A stretch of 64,000 nucleotides of DNA from Bradyrhizobium diazoefficiens (GCF_016612535.1 NZ_JAENXS010000002.1:1240001-1304000), one strand, 5' to 3'; counted from the stretch's first letter, positions 10,789 through 20,267 are shown. The notes: generated by a model from the letters alone, not told the origin. Program-made: numbers and translations.

Positions 10789-11487
10789 TTAATTGGCCCG
10801 GTACGCGCGGGCCGGGTCGTCTCCGGCAAGGTCGGCCAGGATCGTCTCGCCGGCGATTGCGGTCTGGCCTTCCGAGACCAGCGCCTTGGTGCCGACCGGC
10901 AGATAGACGTCGAGCCGCGAGCCGAAGCGGATCAGACCGAACCGCTCGCCGGCGCCGACCGCCTGCCCTTCCTTGACGAAGCAGACGATGCGCTTGGCTA
11001 TGAGCCCCGCGATCTGGATCACGCCGATGCGACCTTGCGGCGTCGAGATCACCAGCGAATTGCGCTCGTTGTCCTCGCTCGCCTTGTCGAGCTCGGCGTT
11101 GATGAACAGACCCGGCCGATACGCGATGCGGTCCACCCTGCCTGCCACCGGGCTGCGGTTCACATGGCAGTTGAACACACTCATGAACACCGAGATGCGC
11201 GGCAGCGGCCGGTCGCCGAGTCCGAGCTCGGCGGGCGGCAGCGCCATCGTGATCATCGAGACCCGGCCGTCGGCCGGCGACACCACGAGCCCGTCACGCA
11301 CCGGCGTGACCCGCACCGGGTCGCGGAAGAACAGTGCGCACCACACCGTCAGAATCGTGCCGATCCACCCGAGCGGTGACCACAGCCAGAACAGGACGAG
11401 GCTGGCCAGCGCAAAGCCTCCGATGAAGGGATAGCCCTCCTTGTGGATCGGCGGGATCTGACGCTGGATCGAATCGAGAATGGACAT
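10789..11487 (-). CDS. psd: Phosphatidylserine decarboxylase proenzyme
   Basis: This pyruvoyl enzyme decarboxylates phosphatidylserine to phosphatidylethanolamine at the inner membrane. It is the short form (232 residues) with two N-terminal hydrophobic segments (about 21-55). The self-cleavage site is Gly189-Ser190 in [12 protein letters not shown]; Ser190 would become the pyruvoyl group. SPADGRV (Asp72) and FNCHVNRSP (His108) supply conserved active-site residues. The gene precedes pssA, the enzyme acting one step earlier, in the same orientation. Confidence 0.94.
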   Translation of the reverse strand: MSILDSIQRQIPPIHKEGYPFIGGFALASLVLFWLWSPLGWIGTILTVWCALFFRDPVRVTPVRDGLVVSPADGRVSMITMALPPAELGLGDRPLPRISVFMSVFNCHVNRSPVAGRVDRIAYRPGLFINAELDKASEDNERNSLVISTPQGRIGVIQIAGLIAKRIVCFVKEGQAVGAGERFGLIRFGSRLDVYLPVGTKALVSEGQTAIAGETILADLAGDDPARAYRAN

Positions 11488-11571
11488 CGCTATCTGCCGC
11501 TCAGGGGTTGTTGGCGCGGGTCGTCTCGCGCGGTGGAGTTGTTTAGGCTAGAGTTGGGACCGGAGACAAGC

Positions 11572-13527
11572 TCACTCCGCGGCCGCCTGCGCCGTGAGGA
11601 CGTCCTCGACCGGCGGCGGCTCCCGATTGGGGGCCTCGCGCGAGTCGGCCATCCTGGCGAGTTTCTCGCGCGCGGCCTCGGCCTCGCGCTGCCTGTTCCA
11701 CATGCTGGCATAGAGACCACCCTGCGCGAGCAGGCTGGCATGGGTGCCGCGCTCGGCGATACGGCCCTGGTCGAGCACGATGATCTCGTCGGCCCCGACG
11801 ATGGTCGAGAGCCGGTGCGCGATCACCAGCGAGGTGCGGTTCTTGGCCACGCGGTCGAGCGCCCCCTGGATCTCGTGCTCGGTGTGGGTGTCGAGCGCCG
11901 AGGTCGCCTCGTCCAGCACCAGGATCGGCGGCGCCTTCAACACGGTGCGCGCGATCGCGACACGCTGCTTCTCGCCGCCCGACAGTTTCAGGCCACGCTC
12001 GCCGACCTGAGTCTCATAGCCCTTCGGCGACAGGCGGATGAAATGATCGATCTGCGCCAGTCGCGCCGCTTCCTCGACCTCGGCATCGCCAGCGTCCCAG
12101 CGGCCATAGCGGATGTTGTAGCGGATGGTGTCGTTGAACAGCACGGTATCCTGCGGCACCATGCCGATCGAAGCGCGCAAGCTGCCTTGCGTGACCTCGC
12201 GGATGTCCTGGTCGTCGATCAGGATCTTGCCGCCGGAGATGTCGTAGAGGCGGAACAACAGCCGCGAGATCGTCGACTTGCCGGCGCCGGACGGGCCGAC
12301 GATCGCGACCGTCTTGCCGGCCGGCACCTCGAAGCTGATACCTTTCAGGATCGGCCGCGTCGGCTCATAGGCAAAGCGCACGTCCTCGAACCGCACCCTG
12401 CCGGCGGAGACCACCAGCGGCTTCGCATCCGGAGCGTCCTCGATCTCGGCCTCGCGGCCGAGCACGCCGAACATCTTCTCGATGTCGATGATCGCCTGCT
12501 TGATCTCGCGATAGACCATGCCCATGAAGTTCAGCGGCTGGTAGAGCTGGATCATCATGGCGTTGACCAGCACGAAATCGCCGACCGTGTTGGTGCCGTT
12601 GCGCACCCCGTTCGCGCACATCAGCATGGTCGCGGTCAGCCCCAGCGTGAAGATCACGGCTTGCCCGGTGTTGAGCACGGCGAGCGAGGTATAGGCCTTC
12701 ACACTCGATTCTTCGTAGCGCGCGACCGAACGGTCATAGCGCTCCGCCTCGCGCGCCTCGGCGGTAAAATATTTGACGGTCTCGTAATTGAGCAGCGAGT
12801 CGATCGCCTTGGTGTTCGCCTCGGTGTCGGAATCGTTCATCTTGCGGCGGATGCCGATCCGCCACTCGGTCGCGATGTAGGTGTAGTACATGTAGACTGC
12901 GACGGTGATGAGCGTCGCGAGCACGTAGCGCCAGTCGAACTGCCAGAGCAGCACCGCCAGCAACAGCGAGACCTCGACGATGGTCGGGATCAGCTGCAGG
13001 ATCACCATGCGCACGATGACCTCGATGCCCTCGCGCCCGCGCTCGAGCACACGCGTCAGGCCGCCGGTCTTGCGCTCGAGGTGAAAGCGCAGCGAGAGCT
13101 CGTGCATGTGAATGAAGGTGATGGTGGCGAGCTTGCGCACCGCATGCATGGCGACGCGGGCAAAGATGCCGTCACGCCATTGCGTCAGCACCGCCATCAC
13201 GATGCGCATCGCGCCGTAGCTCGCAGTCAGAAGCAGAGGCGACGCGATCACCCAGAGGTGCCAATTGTCGGGCTGCACCGGCGCAGTGTTGGCGCCAGTC
13301 AGCGCATCCGTCGCCCATTTGAAGCTGAAGGGAACCGTGAGCGTGATCAGCTTGGCCGCGAGCAGCAGCACCATCGACCAGACCACCCGCATCTTCAGGT
13401 CGAAGCGGTCGCCGGGCCAGATATAGGGCCACAGATGCGCCAGCGTGCCCATCAGGGTCGCCCGCTCCAGCGGTCCGCTGGTAGGCTCCGGCACGTCGGG
13501 GACATCTGGCGAATGAGGTGGGTTCAT
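11572..13527 (-). CDS. Atm1-type ABC exporter (fused membrane and ATPase domains)
   Basis: This 651-residue half-transporter has a six-helix exporter domain (about 45-340) and a C-terminal nucleotide-binding domain. The ATPase has Walker A GPSGAGKST (411-419), Q-loop Q459, signature LSGGEKQR (515-522) and Walker B ILVLDE with Glu540. LLNYETVKYFTAE (245-257) matches the Atm1/HMT1 subgroup motif linked to glutathione binding, so export of glutathione-metal or glutathione-persulfide compounds is the likely role, for Fe-S assembly or metal tolerance. It is about 85 bp upstream of psd on the same strand and could be co-transcribed with it, although the functions differ. The ATG at 13527 fits the family. 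Confidence 0.9.
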   Translation of the reverse strand: MNPPHSPDVPDVPEPTSGPLERATLMGTLAHLWPYIWPGDRFDLKMRVVWSMVLLLAAKLITLTVPFSFKWATDALTGANTAPVQPDNWHLWVIASPLLLTASYGAMRIVMAVLTQWRDGIFARVAMHAVRKLATITFIHMHELSLRFHLERKTGGLTRVLERGREGIEVIVRMVILQLIPTIVEVSLLLAVLLWQFDWRYVLATLITVAVYMYYTYIATEWRIGIRRKMNDSDTEANTKAIDSLLNYETVKYFTAEAREAERYDRSVARYEESSVKAYTSLAVLNTGQAVIFTLGLTATMLMCANGVRNGTNTVGDFVLVNAMMIQLYQPLNFMGMVYREIKQAIIDIEKMFGVLGREAEIEDAPDAKPLVVSAGRVRFEDVRFAYEPTRPILKGISFEVPAGKTVAIVGPSGAGKSTISRLLFRLYDISGGKILIDDQDIREVTQGSLRASIGMVPQDTVLFNDTIRYNIRYGRWDAGDAEVEEAARLAQIDHFIRLSPKGYETQVGERGLKLSGGEKQRVAIARTVLKAPPILVLDEATSALDTHTEHEIQGALDRVAKNRTSLVIAHRLSTIVGADEIIVLDQGRIAERGTHASLLAQGGLYASMWNRQREAEAAREKLARMADSREAPNREPPPVEDVLTAQAAAE

Positions 13528-13719
13528 CAGGAAGCCTGGAAGGCCCGCCGGATGCGGGCGCGTTGCGATTAACTGTTTTCGCTCGTCATATAGAAGCTTC
13601 CGCGGGCCAGCGCACCCCGCCAGATGGCGAATCTTCGATTGTTCGTCGCCATTTACCGGTAGATTTGCGGATGGTCCGAATCACCGATTGGGCTTGACGC
13701 CCCTTCGCTGCAATGCATC

Positions 13720-14334
13720 ATGGCACCAATGAGCACGATCAAAACCGTCTGTGTCTATTGCGGCTCCGGTCCCGGAACCAACCCCCACTTCACCGAAGGC
13801 GCCAAGGCGTTCGGCAAGGCCCTCGCCGAGAACAACATCCGCCTGGTCTACGGCGGCGGCTCGCTCGGCCTGATGGGCTCGGTCGCCACCTCTGTGCTCG
13901 ATCACGGCGGCACCGTCACCGGCATCATTCCCGAATTCCTCCGGAAGCGCGAGAATGCGCTGACCCGTGTGCAGGAGATGATCGTCACCCCCGACATGCA
14001 CGAACGCAAGCGGCTGATGTTCGAGCGCTCCGACGCCTTCGTGGCCCTGCCGGGCGGCGTCGGCACGCTGGAGGAGCTGGTCGAGCAGTTGACCTGGAAG
14101 CAGCTCGGCCGCCACGCCAAGCCGGTGCTGCTCGCCAATATCGACAATTTCTGGGAGCCGCTGTTCTCGTTGCTGTCGCACATGCGCCAGACCGAATTCA
14201 TCCGCGCCGGCTTGTCGGTCGATATCATCAAGGCCGATCGCGTCGAGGATATCCTGCCGAAGCTGAAGTCCGCCGTGGCGCAGATCGCCGAGGCGGAAAA
14301 GCAGCTCGCCCCGGAAATCGCGCGCAAGCTGTAA
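13720..14334 (+). CDS. LOG-family protein (TIGR00730)
   Basis: This protein belongs to the Lonely Guy (LOG) family, many members of which are cytokinin-nucleoside 5'-monophosphate phosphoribohydrolases. The family signature is complete: VYGGGSLGLMG (44-53), the PDMHERKRLM region (91-100) and PGGVGTLEE (111-119). Length (204 residues) fits. Two ATGs lie three codons apart (13720 and 13729); neither has a clear Shine-Dalgarno, and MSTIKTVCVYCGSG from the second looks like the family start. The stop abuts the stop of the convergent VOC gene with no base between them. In a plant-associated genus, cytokinin activation is possible, but nucleotide salvage is equally so. Confidence 0.9.
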   Translation: MAPMSTIKTVCVYCGSGPGTNPHFTEGAKAFGKALAENNIRLVYGGGSLGLMGSVATSVLDHGGTVTGIIPEFLRKRENALTRVQEMIVTPDMHERKRLMFERSDAFVALPGGVGTLEELVEQLTWKQLGRHAKPVLLANIDNFWEPLFSLLSHMRQTEFIRAGLSVDIIKADRVEDILPKLKSAVAQIAEAEKQLAPEIARKL

Positions 14335-14712
14335 TCACTCCTGCGGAAACGTCACCGCCTCGATCCGATTGCCATCGGGATCGACGACGAAGGCCGCGTA
14401 ATAGCGCACGCGATCGTGCGGGCGGATACCCGGCGCGCCATCGGATGCGCCGCCAGTTGCAAGCGCGGCGGCATGAAATGCGTCGACCTCGCTGATTGAC
14501 TTTGCCCGCAGGCAGATGTGCACACCGCTCTCCGGCTGCACGCGCTGCATGCCCTCGCGCAGATTGATCCAGAACTCCGGATAGGCCTTGCCGAAGCCGA
14601 CCGTTCGCGGCCGCGTGACCAGACGGGTGAGCCCGAGGGCGGCGAGCGTGGCCTCGTAGAACTTTGCGGCGCGTTCGAGCTCGCTGACGCCGACGGAGAT
14701 GTGGTCGATCAT
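14335..14712 (-). CDS. VOC-superfamily (glyoxalase-fold) protein
   Basis: This is a 125-residue single-unit protein of the vicinal oxygen chelate fold. It opens with the typical MIDHISVGVSELERAAKFYEATL, in which His4 is a likely metal ligand, and ends with AAFVVDPDGNRIEAV, carrying the second conserved region and a Glu ligand. Such proteins dimerise and bind a divalent metal; activities range from glyoxalase to ring-cleaving dioxygenase and antibiotic binding, so the reaction is not predictable. Its stop codon is directly adjacent to that of the LOG gene on the other strand. Confidence 0.85.
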   Translation of the reverse strand: MIDHISVGVSELERAAKFYEATLAALGLTRLVTRPRTVGFGKAYPEFWINLREGMQRVQPESGVHICLRAKSISEVDAFHAAALATGGASDGAPGIRPHDRVRYYAAFVVDPDGNRIEAVTFPQE

Positions 14713-14760
14713 ATAATACCCCCATCCGCTTTCGCGGGGTATGGCAGCGATCGTGGGTCC

Positions 14761-16359
14761 TTACGCCGGCGCGCCCGACTTCACGAGCTTGTAGATCACC
14801 GAATCCATCAGCGCCTGGAACGAGGCGTCGATGATGTTCGGGGACACGCCGACCGTGGTCCAGCGCTCGCCGTTCTCGTCCTCGCTCTCGATCAAGACGC
14901 GCGTGACCGCGCCGGTACCGCCATTGAGGATGCGGACGCGGTAGTCGATCAAGGTCAGGCCCTCGATGTACTTCTGATACTTGCCGAGATCCTTGCGGAG
15001 CGCGACGTCGAGCGCGTTGACGGGGCCGTTGCCCTCGGCCGCCGAGATCAGATGCTCGCCGGCGACGTCGACCTTGACCACGGCGAGCGCAACGGTGACC
15101 CGGTCCCCGAGTGCGTTGTAGCGCTGCTCGACATTGACGTCGAACTGCTCGACTTCGAAATAATGCGGCACCTTGCCGAGCGTGCGGCGCGCGAGAAGAT
15201 CGAACGAGGCGTTGGCCGATTCATAGGCATAGCCCTCAGCCTCGCGCTCCTTCAATTCCTCGACCAGCCGCGTCAGCTTCGGATCGCTCTTCTCATAGGC
15301 GATGCCGGCGCGGTCGAGCTCGGCCATGACGTTGGAACGGCCGGCCTGATCGGACACCAGCACCTTGCGGTGATTGCCCACCGTCTCCGGCAACACATGC
15401 TCATAGGTCTGCGGATCCTTCATCACGGCGGAGGCGTGGATGCCGGTCTTGGTGACGAAGGCGCTCTCGCCGACATAGGCCGCATGCCGGTTCGGCACGC
15501 GGTTGAGCATGTCGTCGAGCGTGCGCGAGACCTTGACGAGGGTGGCGAGCTTTTCCGGCGTAATGCTGATCTCGAAAGCGTCCGCGAACTCCTGCTTCAG
15601 CTTCAAGGTCGGGATCAGCGAGCAGAGATTGGCGTTGCCACAGCGCTCGCCGAGGCCGTTCAGCGTGCCCTGGATCTGCCGCGCACCGGCGCGCACCGCG
15701 GCGAGCGAATTCGCCACCGCCTGCTCGGTGTCGTTATGGGCGTGGATGCCGAGATAATCGCCGGGGATGTGTTTTGTCACTTCGGTGACGATGGCCTCGA
15801 CCTCGTTCGGCATGGTGCCGCCATTGGTGTCGCACAGCACGACCCAGCGCGCGCCGGCCTCATAGGCGGCCTTGGCGCAGGCGAGCGCGAAGCTCGCATC
15901 TTCCTTGTAGCCGTCGAAAAAATGTTCGCAGTCGAGCATGACTTCGCGGCCGGCAGCCTTTGCGGCCGCGACGCTGTCCCGGATCGAGGCGAGGTTTTCC
16001 TCCTTCGTCGTCTCCAGCGCGACGCGCACCTGATACGCGGAGGACTTCGCCACGAAGCAGATCGCATCCGCTTTCGCTTCCAGGAGCCCGGCGACGCCAG
16101 GATCGTTGGAGACTGAGCGCCCTGCCCGCCGCGTCATGCCGAAGGCGGTGAAGCGCGTATGGTTGAGCTTCGGCTTGCTACCGAAAAACTCGGTGTCGAG
16201 CGGATTGGCACCGGGATAGCCGCCCTCGACATAGTCGATGCCGAGCTCGTCGAGCATCCCGGCGATGACCTGCTTGTCGGTCAGCGTGAAATCGACGCCA
16301 TTGGTCTGCGCGCCGTCGCGCAGCGTGGTGTCGAACAGATAGAGGCGCTCCTTGCTCAT
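14761..16359 (-). CDS. cimA: (R)-citramalate synthase
   Basis: This enzyme condenses pyruvate and acetyl-CoA to citramalate, the entry to the threonine-independent isoleucine route. The catalytic TIM barrel opens with YLFDTTLRDGAQ near residue 5, the metal-binding IHAHND lies in the middle, and a LeuA-type regulatory domain occupies the last 120 residues or so. The length of 532 residues and the variant DGAQTNGVDFT place it in the CimA branch rather than LeuA. I chose the ATG at 16359, which overlaps the stop of the upstream GNAT gene by ATGA; the longer reading frame is not supported. It is the third gene of the cysS-GNAT-cimA operon. Confidence 0.9.
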   Translation of the reverse strand: MSKERLYLFDTTLRDGAQTNGVDFTLTDKQVIAGMLDELGIDYVEGGYPGANPLDTEFFGSKPKLNHTRFTAFGMTRRAGRSVSNDPGVAGLLEAKADAICFVAKSSAYQVRVALETTKEENLASIRDSVAAAKAAGREVMLDCEHFFDGYKEDASFALACAKAAYEAGARWVVLCDTNGGTMPNEVEAIVTEVTKHIPGDYLGIHAHNDTEQAVANSLAAVRAGARQIQGTLNGLGERCGNANLCSLIPTLKLKQEFADAFEISITPEKLATLVKVSRTLDDMLNRVPNRHAAYVGESAFVTKTGIHASAVMKDPQTYEHVLPETVGNHRKVLVSDQAGRSNVMAELDRAGIAYEKSDPKLTRLVEELKEREAEGYAYESANASFDLLARRTLGKVPHYFEVEQFDVNVEQRYNALGDRVTVALAVVKVDVAGEHLISAAEGNGPVNALDVALRKDLGKYQKYIEGLTLIDYRVRILNGGTGAVTRVLIESEDENGERWTTVGVSPNIIDASFQALMDSVIYKLVKSGAPA

Positions 16360-16847
16360 TGCGGTGCTCCGAGCGTCTTCTGCATGGTGGTGTTGGCGAG
16401 CCACTCGTCGTTGATGGTGACGCTGTTGCGCTGCATGGCGATATAGCCGCGCTTGGCGAAAAAGCCTTGCGCGGTATCGCTGGCGTCGACGGTCAGCTTT
16501 TCCGCGCCGCGGCTGCCGGCAAGCTTTTCCAGCGCATCGACGAGCGCCGTCGCCAGGCCCTGCCCGACCACGGCCGGATGCACATAAAGCATGCGGATGT
16601 GATCCTTGCCGCGCAACGATGCAAAGCCGACGGGCGAGCCCTCCAGCGTGGCGATCAGCGTCAGGTCAGACGCGAGCCGCTTGCCGAATTCTTCGCTTTC
16701 GGCCGCCGCCATCCAGGCTTCCTGCTGCGCCTCGCTGTAGTCGTCGCCCGTGAGCTCACCGATGCTGGCGGCGAAGATCGCGGCCAACATCGGAACGTCG
16801 GCCGGCAAAAACGGCCGCAAGCCCGGCTTGGGATGCGCTTGCGCCAT
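16356..16847 (-). CDS. GNAT-family N-acetyltransferase
   Basis: This protein of about 163 residues has the GNAT fold. LRGKDHIRMLYVHPAVVGQGLATALVDAL contains the beta-4 strand and the acetyl-CoA pyrophosphate loop (Q-G-L-A-T-A variant of Q/RxxGxG/A), and FFAKRGYIAMQRN is the usual C-terminal motif. The ATG at 16847 overlaps the cysS stop by one base (TGATG), and its own stop overlaps the cimA ATG by four bases. This implies translational coupling between cysS and cimA. Substrate is unknown. Confidence 0.87.
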   Translation of the reverse strand: MAQAHPKPGLRPFLPADVPMLAAIFAASIGELTGDDYSEAQQEAWMAAAESEEFGKRLASDLTLIATLEGSPVGFASLRGKDHIRMLYVHPAVVGQGLATALVDALEKLAGSRGAEKLTVDASDTAQGFFAKRGYIAMQRNSVTINDEWLANTTMQKTLGAPQ

Positions 16848-18256
16848 CACGCAAGCTCCCAGGTCGTCATTGGCTTGCCGTCGGAATCCTTGCCGTCCTT
16901 GATCACGACGCCCTTGGCGGCGAGCTCATCACGGATGCGATCGGACTCTTTGAAGTCTTTTCGCGCCCGCGCAGCCGTTCGCTCCGCAATCAGGCGGTCG
17001 ATCTCGCCAGCATCGACGCCGCTCGCCTGCTGCTTCCGGCCTTCCCACTGCGCGACGCTCTCGGACAGGAAACCGAGCAGACGCAGCGAAGCCGAAAGAC
17101 CGGCCGCATCGGACGAATTGCGCACACCATGCAGCGCCGCGATCGCCTGCGGCGTGTTGAGGTCGTCGAGCAGAGCTTCGACCACGGGCACAGCCGGCTT
17201 GGACGGATCGACGTCAGCCGTAAAGCGATACCAGTCGTTCAGCGTCTTGGCGCTCTCCTCCAGCGACTTCATGGTCCAGTCGATCGGCGAGGTGTAATGC
17301 GTCTTCAGCATGTTGAGGCGCAGCACCTCGCCCGGCCAGTCCGTGAGTAGCTCGTGGATGGTCACGAAGTTGCCGAGGCTTTTCGACATCTTCTCGCTCT
17401 CGACCTGCAGGAAACCGTTGTGCATCCAGTAGTTCGCCATGCGCTGCTGGTGGAAGGCGCAGCAGGTCTGCGCCACCTCGTTCTCGTGATGCGGAAACAC
17501 GAGATCGATGCCGCCGCCATGAATGTCGAACTGCTCGCCAAGATGCTTCCAGGCCATGGCTGAGCACTCGATGTGCCAGCCGGGCCGCCCCTGCGCGGCG
17601 ATGCCGGCCGGCGACGGCCATGACGGCTCGCCCGGCTTCGACGGCTTCCACAGCACGAAATCGGTCGCGTCGCGCTTGTAGGGCGCCACGTCGACGCGCG
17701 CGCCGGCGATCATCTCGTCCAGCGAACGTTTCGACAGCGCGCCATAGCGCGGCAGATCGGAATTGGCCGCGTTCATCGCCTGTGGCGAGAACAGCACGTG
17801 GTCCTCGGCGGCATAGGCAAAGCCACCGGCAATGAGCCTTTCGATGATCTCGCGCATCTCGCCGATGTGCTCGGTCGCGCGCGGCTCGACGCTCGGCCGG
17901 AGCGCGCCCAGCGCATCGACGTCGGCGTGAAACTGTTGTCCCGTCTGCTCGGTGACCTTGCGGATCGCCTCGTTCAGCGGCAAGCCGGGAAAATCGCGCG
18001 CGGCACGGTCGTTGATCTTGTCGTCGACGTCGGTGATGTTGCGGACATACTTCACGTGCGCCTCGCCATAGAGATGGCGGAGCAGCCGAAACAGCACGTC
18101 GAACACGATCACCGGCCGCGCATTGCCGATATGGGCGAAGTCGTAGACGGTCGGTCCGCAGACATACATGCGGACATTGTTCGCATCGAGCGGCACGAAG
18201 GTGCGTTTTTCTCGGGCGAGCGTATCGTAAAGACGCAATTCCATATGGATACCCAT
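16847..18256 (-). CDS. cysS: Cysteinyl-tRNA synthetase
   Basis: This is a class Ia aminoacyl-tRNA synthetase charging tRNA-Cys. The HIGH-type motif is AHIGNARP, preceded by [10 protein letters not shown] whose Cys is a zinc ligand; further ligands are in WHIECSAM and FPHHENE, and the KMSKS loop is [10 protein letters not shown]. At about 469 residues the length is standard. Two in-frame ATGs (18256 and 18244) are both usable; MELRLYDT from the second matches other CysS starts. It heads an overlapping operon with a GNAT gene and cimA. Confidence 0.96.
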   Translation of the reverse strand: MGIHMELRLYDTLAREKRTFVPLDANNVRMYVCGPTVYDFAHIGNARPVIVFDVLFRLLRHLYGEAHVKYVRNITDVDDKINDRAARDFPGLPLNEAIRKVTEQTGQQFHADVDALGALRPSVEPRATEHIGEMREIIERLIAGGFAYAAEDHVLFSPQAMNAANSDLPRYGALSKRSLDEMIAGARVDVAPYKRDATDFVLWKPSKPGEPSWPSPAGIAAQGRPGWHIECSAMAWKHLGEQFDIHGGGIDLVFPHHENEVAQTCCAFHQQRMANYWMHNGFLQVESEKMSKSLGNFVTIHELLTDWPGEVLRLNMLKTHYTSPIDWTMKSLEESAKTLNDWYRFTADVDPSKPAVPVVEALLDDLNTPQAIAALHGVRNSSDAAGLSASLRLLGFLSESVAQWEGRKQQASGVDAGEIDRLIAERTAARARKDFKESDRIRDELAAKGVVIKDGKDSDGKPMTTWELA

Positions 18257-18496
18257 CGGCTGTTGGCCGGGCGTCCAGGGCTCTCAATGGTTTTGAGAAA
18301 AGACGGCTCCAGCCAGCGAATCGCTAGCTCGTAATCTCGCGGCAAATGCCACACATGGCGAGGAGACCGTTCATGCGGAACATATGGGCCACGAAGGGGG
18401 CTTGCGTCAAGAGAGCCGCGAAAATGCCGTTTTATCTCCGCAAAGCGCGCCGCTCGTTAAGATGGTTCATGATCCTTAACTATTTGAGCCCATTTT

Positions 18497-18511
18497 GGAA
18501 CCGGCGGTTCC
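18497..18511. promoter_or_regulatory. Short perfect inverted repeat in the leader of the next gene
   Basis: GGAACC-GGC-GGTTCC is a perfect 6-bp inverted repeat with a 3-bp spacer, ending 22 bp before the ATG at 18534. It could be an operator or a small hairpin over the ribosome-binding region. Nothing else ties it to a regulator. Confidence 0.3.
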
Positions 18512-18533
18512 TTCATTTTGCCCCGGTGTTTTC

Positions 18534-18839
18534 ATGCGATCATTGCTCGCGCTCATTTCCTGCGCCTCCATCCTTTCGGCATCCAGCGCTTTCGCCGAGA
18601 CCCGCGTGTTCATCATCGCCAACCAGGCGAACGGCTATGGCGTCGATCAGTGCCTGGCCAAGGGCGAGAAATGCGGCGCGCAGGTCGCCCGCACCTACTG
18701 CCAGTCACGAGACTTTGCGCAGGCCTCCGCCTACCGCCGGGTCGATCCCGACGAAATTACCGGCTCTGTCCCCAAATCCGGCGCAAACTGCTCCCAAGGC
18801 CATTGCGACGAATATGTCGCAATCACCTGCCAGCGCTGA
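18534..18839 (+). CDS. Small secreted cysteine-containing protein, unknown function
   Basis: The protein is 101 residues. Residues 1 to about 20 are a clear signal peptide (MRSLLALISCASILSASSAFA, cleavage after AFA). The mature part has five cysteines (for example DQCLAKGEKCGAQ, TYCQS, NCSQGHCDEY), which suggests disulfides in the periplasm. I chose the internal ATG at 18534 over the first ATG at 18495 because it starts directly at the signal peptide. It lies upstream of the DUF2865 gene in the same direction, about 140 bp apart. I do not recognise a named family. Confidence 0.7.
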   Translation: MRSLLALISCASILSASSAFAETRVFIIANQANGYGVDQCLAKGEKCGAQVARTYCQSRDFAQASAYRRVDPDEITGSVPKSGANCSQGHCDEYVAITCQR

Positions 18840-18980
18840 ATTCGCTCGGAACTGGCGGACCTTAGGACCCATCTTCGGCCCTGAAACGACGTGACGATGC
18901 CGCAGGAAGCGGCTATTGGAGGGCGCGTTCGGCCCCCCAAATCGCATTGGAAAGTCACTTCGGGCCGTGACCTCGCTAGA

Positions 18981-20147
18981 ATGGCGGATATGCCTGAATT
19001 TTTGTCTCTGTCCCGTCCCCGCTCTCTCCTTGCCTGCGCCGTGCTTCTCAGCGTCGTGCTCGCCACTGACGCCTTTGCACAGGCCGGTCCGCCGCCTCCA
19101 CCCGCACAGGGCGGGCTCGGGCCGAACCCGATGTGCTCCCGGCTGGAAGGACAGCTCGCTGCGCTCAACGGTGGCGCCAGCGGCGATCCCGCGCGCGACG
19201 ACCAGATCCGCCGCTACCAGGATTCCCAGAGCCGCCAGCAGGCCGAGCTCGATCGCGTCACCATGCAGGCCAAGCGCATGGGCTGCGATTCCTCCGGCTT
19301 CTTCTCGCTGTTCAACGGCCGGTCGGCGCAATGCAGTCCGGTCAACACCCAAATCCAGCAGATGCGCGCCAATCTGGACCAGATCACCGGCAATCTCGAA
19401 CGCCTGCGCGACGGCGGCCCCGGCGGCAGCCCCGAGCGCGACAGCCAGCGCCGCTCGGTGCTGATTGCGCTCGCGCAGAACAATTGCGGCCCGCAATACG
19501 CCAATGCCGCGCAGTCGCAGGGCGGCAACTTCCTGAGCAATCTGTTCGGCGGCAACAACGCCAACAATCCGCCGGGCGCACCGCCCGCCGATCTCGGCCC
19601 GCAATCCGGCACCTATCGCACCGTGTGCGTGCGCACTTGCGACGGCGCCTATTTCCCGATCTCGTTTGCCACCGTGCCGGGACGCTTCGCCGACGACGAG
19701 AAGACCTGCAAGGCGCTTTGTCCGGCGGCTGAAGCTTCCCTCTATGCCTACCGCAATCCTGGCGAGGACATGAACTCCGCGGTCTCCGTCAGCGGTCAGC
19801 CCTACACGTCGCTGCCGACCGCGTTCAAATTCCGCAGCGAGTTCAATCCGTCCTGCTCCTGCAAGGCGGCGGGCCAGAGCTGGGCCGACGCGCTGAAATC
19901 GGCCGACGACAAGGCGGCGGTCGAGCAGCAGGGGGACATCATCGTCACCGAGGAGAGCGCCAGGAAGATGCAGCAGCGGCAGCTCACCAAGGGCGCGCCT
20001 GCGAATGCCAGGAAGGGTGCAACTCCGGCGCCGACGACGGCCACCGCTCCGGCCGCGGCACCTCCTGCGGACGCGAGCACCACCACCACGTCGGAGAACA
20101 AGCCGATCCGCTCGGTCGGCCCGACCTTCCTGCCGCAGCAGAAATAG
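18981..20147 (+). CDS. DUF2865 domain-containing exported protein
   Basis: The protein is 388 residues from the ATG at 18981, with an N-terminal signal peptide (LACAVLLSVVLATDAFAQA). The middle is Gln/Arg-rich and probably helical. The core domain is TVCVRTCDGAYFPISF, DDEKTCKALCPAAEASLYAY and NPSCSCKAAG, the conserved cysteine pattern of DUF2865, found in rhizobial relatives. The C-terminus is a low-complexity Ala/Pro/Thr tail. It is likely periplasmic or cell-envelope associated; function is unknown. A longer reading frame from 18891 lacks a signal peptide at its start and was not used. Confidence 0.82.
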   Translation: MADMPEFLSLSRPRSLLACAVLLSVVLATDAFAQAGPPPPPAQGGLGPNPMCSRLEGQLAALNGGASGDPARDDQIRRYQDSQSRQQAELDRVTMQAKRMGCDSSGFFSLFNGRSAQCSPVNTQIQQMRANLDQITGNLERLRDGGPGGSPERDSQRRSVLIALAQNNCGPQYANAAQSQGGNFLSNLFGGNNANNPPGAPPADLGPQSGTYRTVCVRTCDGAYFPISFATVPGRFADDEKTCKALCPAAEASLYAYRNPGEDMNSAVSVSGQPYTSLPTAFKFRSEFNPSCSCKAAGQSWADALKSADDKAAVEQQGDIIVTEESARKMQQRQLTKGAPANARKGATPAPTTATAPAAAPPADASTTTTSENKPIRSVGPTFLPQQK

Positions 20148-20180
20148 GCTGCTCCAAGCACGATGTCGCGAAGCGACTGT

Positions 20181-20267
20181 AGGGTGGGCAAAAGCGCGTA
20201 GCGCTGTGCCCACCGTCTCGCCGCGATCGGGAAAGAAGTGGTGGGCACGCTTCGCTTTGCCCACCCT
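20181..20267. repeat. REP-like palindromic intergenic element
   Basis: The element begins AGGGTGGGCAAAAGCG (20181) and ends with CGCTTTGCCCACCCT (20267), its near-exact reverse complement. A second internal inverted pair (TGTGCCCACC / GGTGGGCACG) lies between. The whole could fold into a long cruciform or hairpin. This GGTGGGCA-type palindrome is of a kind dispersed between genes in Bradyrhizobium genomes; I infer that from memory, and only one copy is in this window. It sits just before the IS110 element. Confidence 0.7.

Noticed and set aside
11443..13572. 709-residue plus-strand open frame opposite the Atm1-type exporter
   Set aside because: The sense protein has a complete set of ABC motifs; the antisense product is low-complexity Arg/His/Asp-rich.
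14518..16116. 532-residue plus-strand frame opposite cimA
   Set aside because: cimA motifs are intact on the minus strand; this frame has none.
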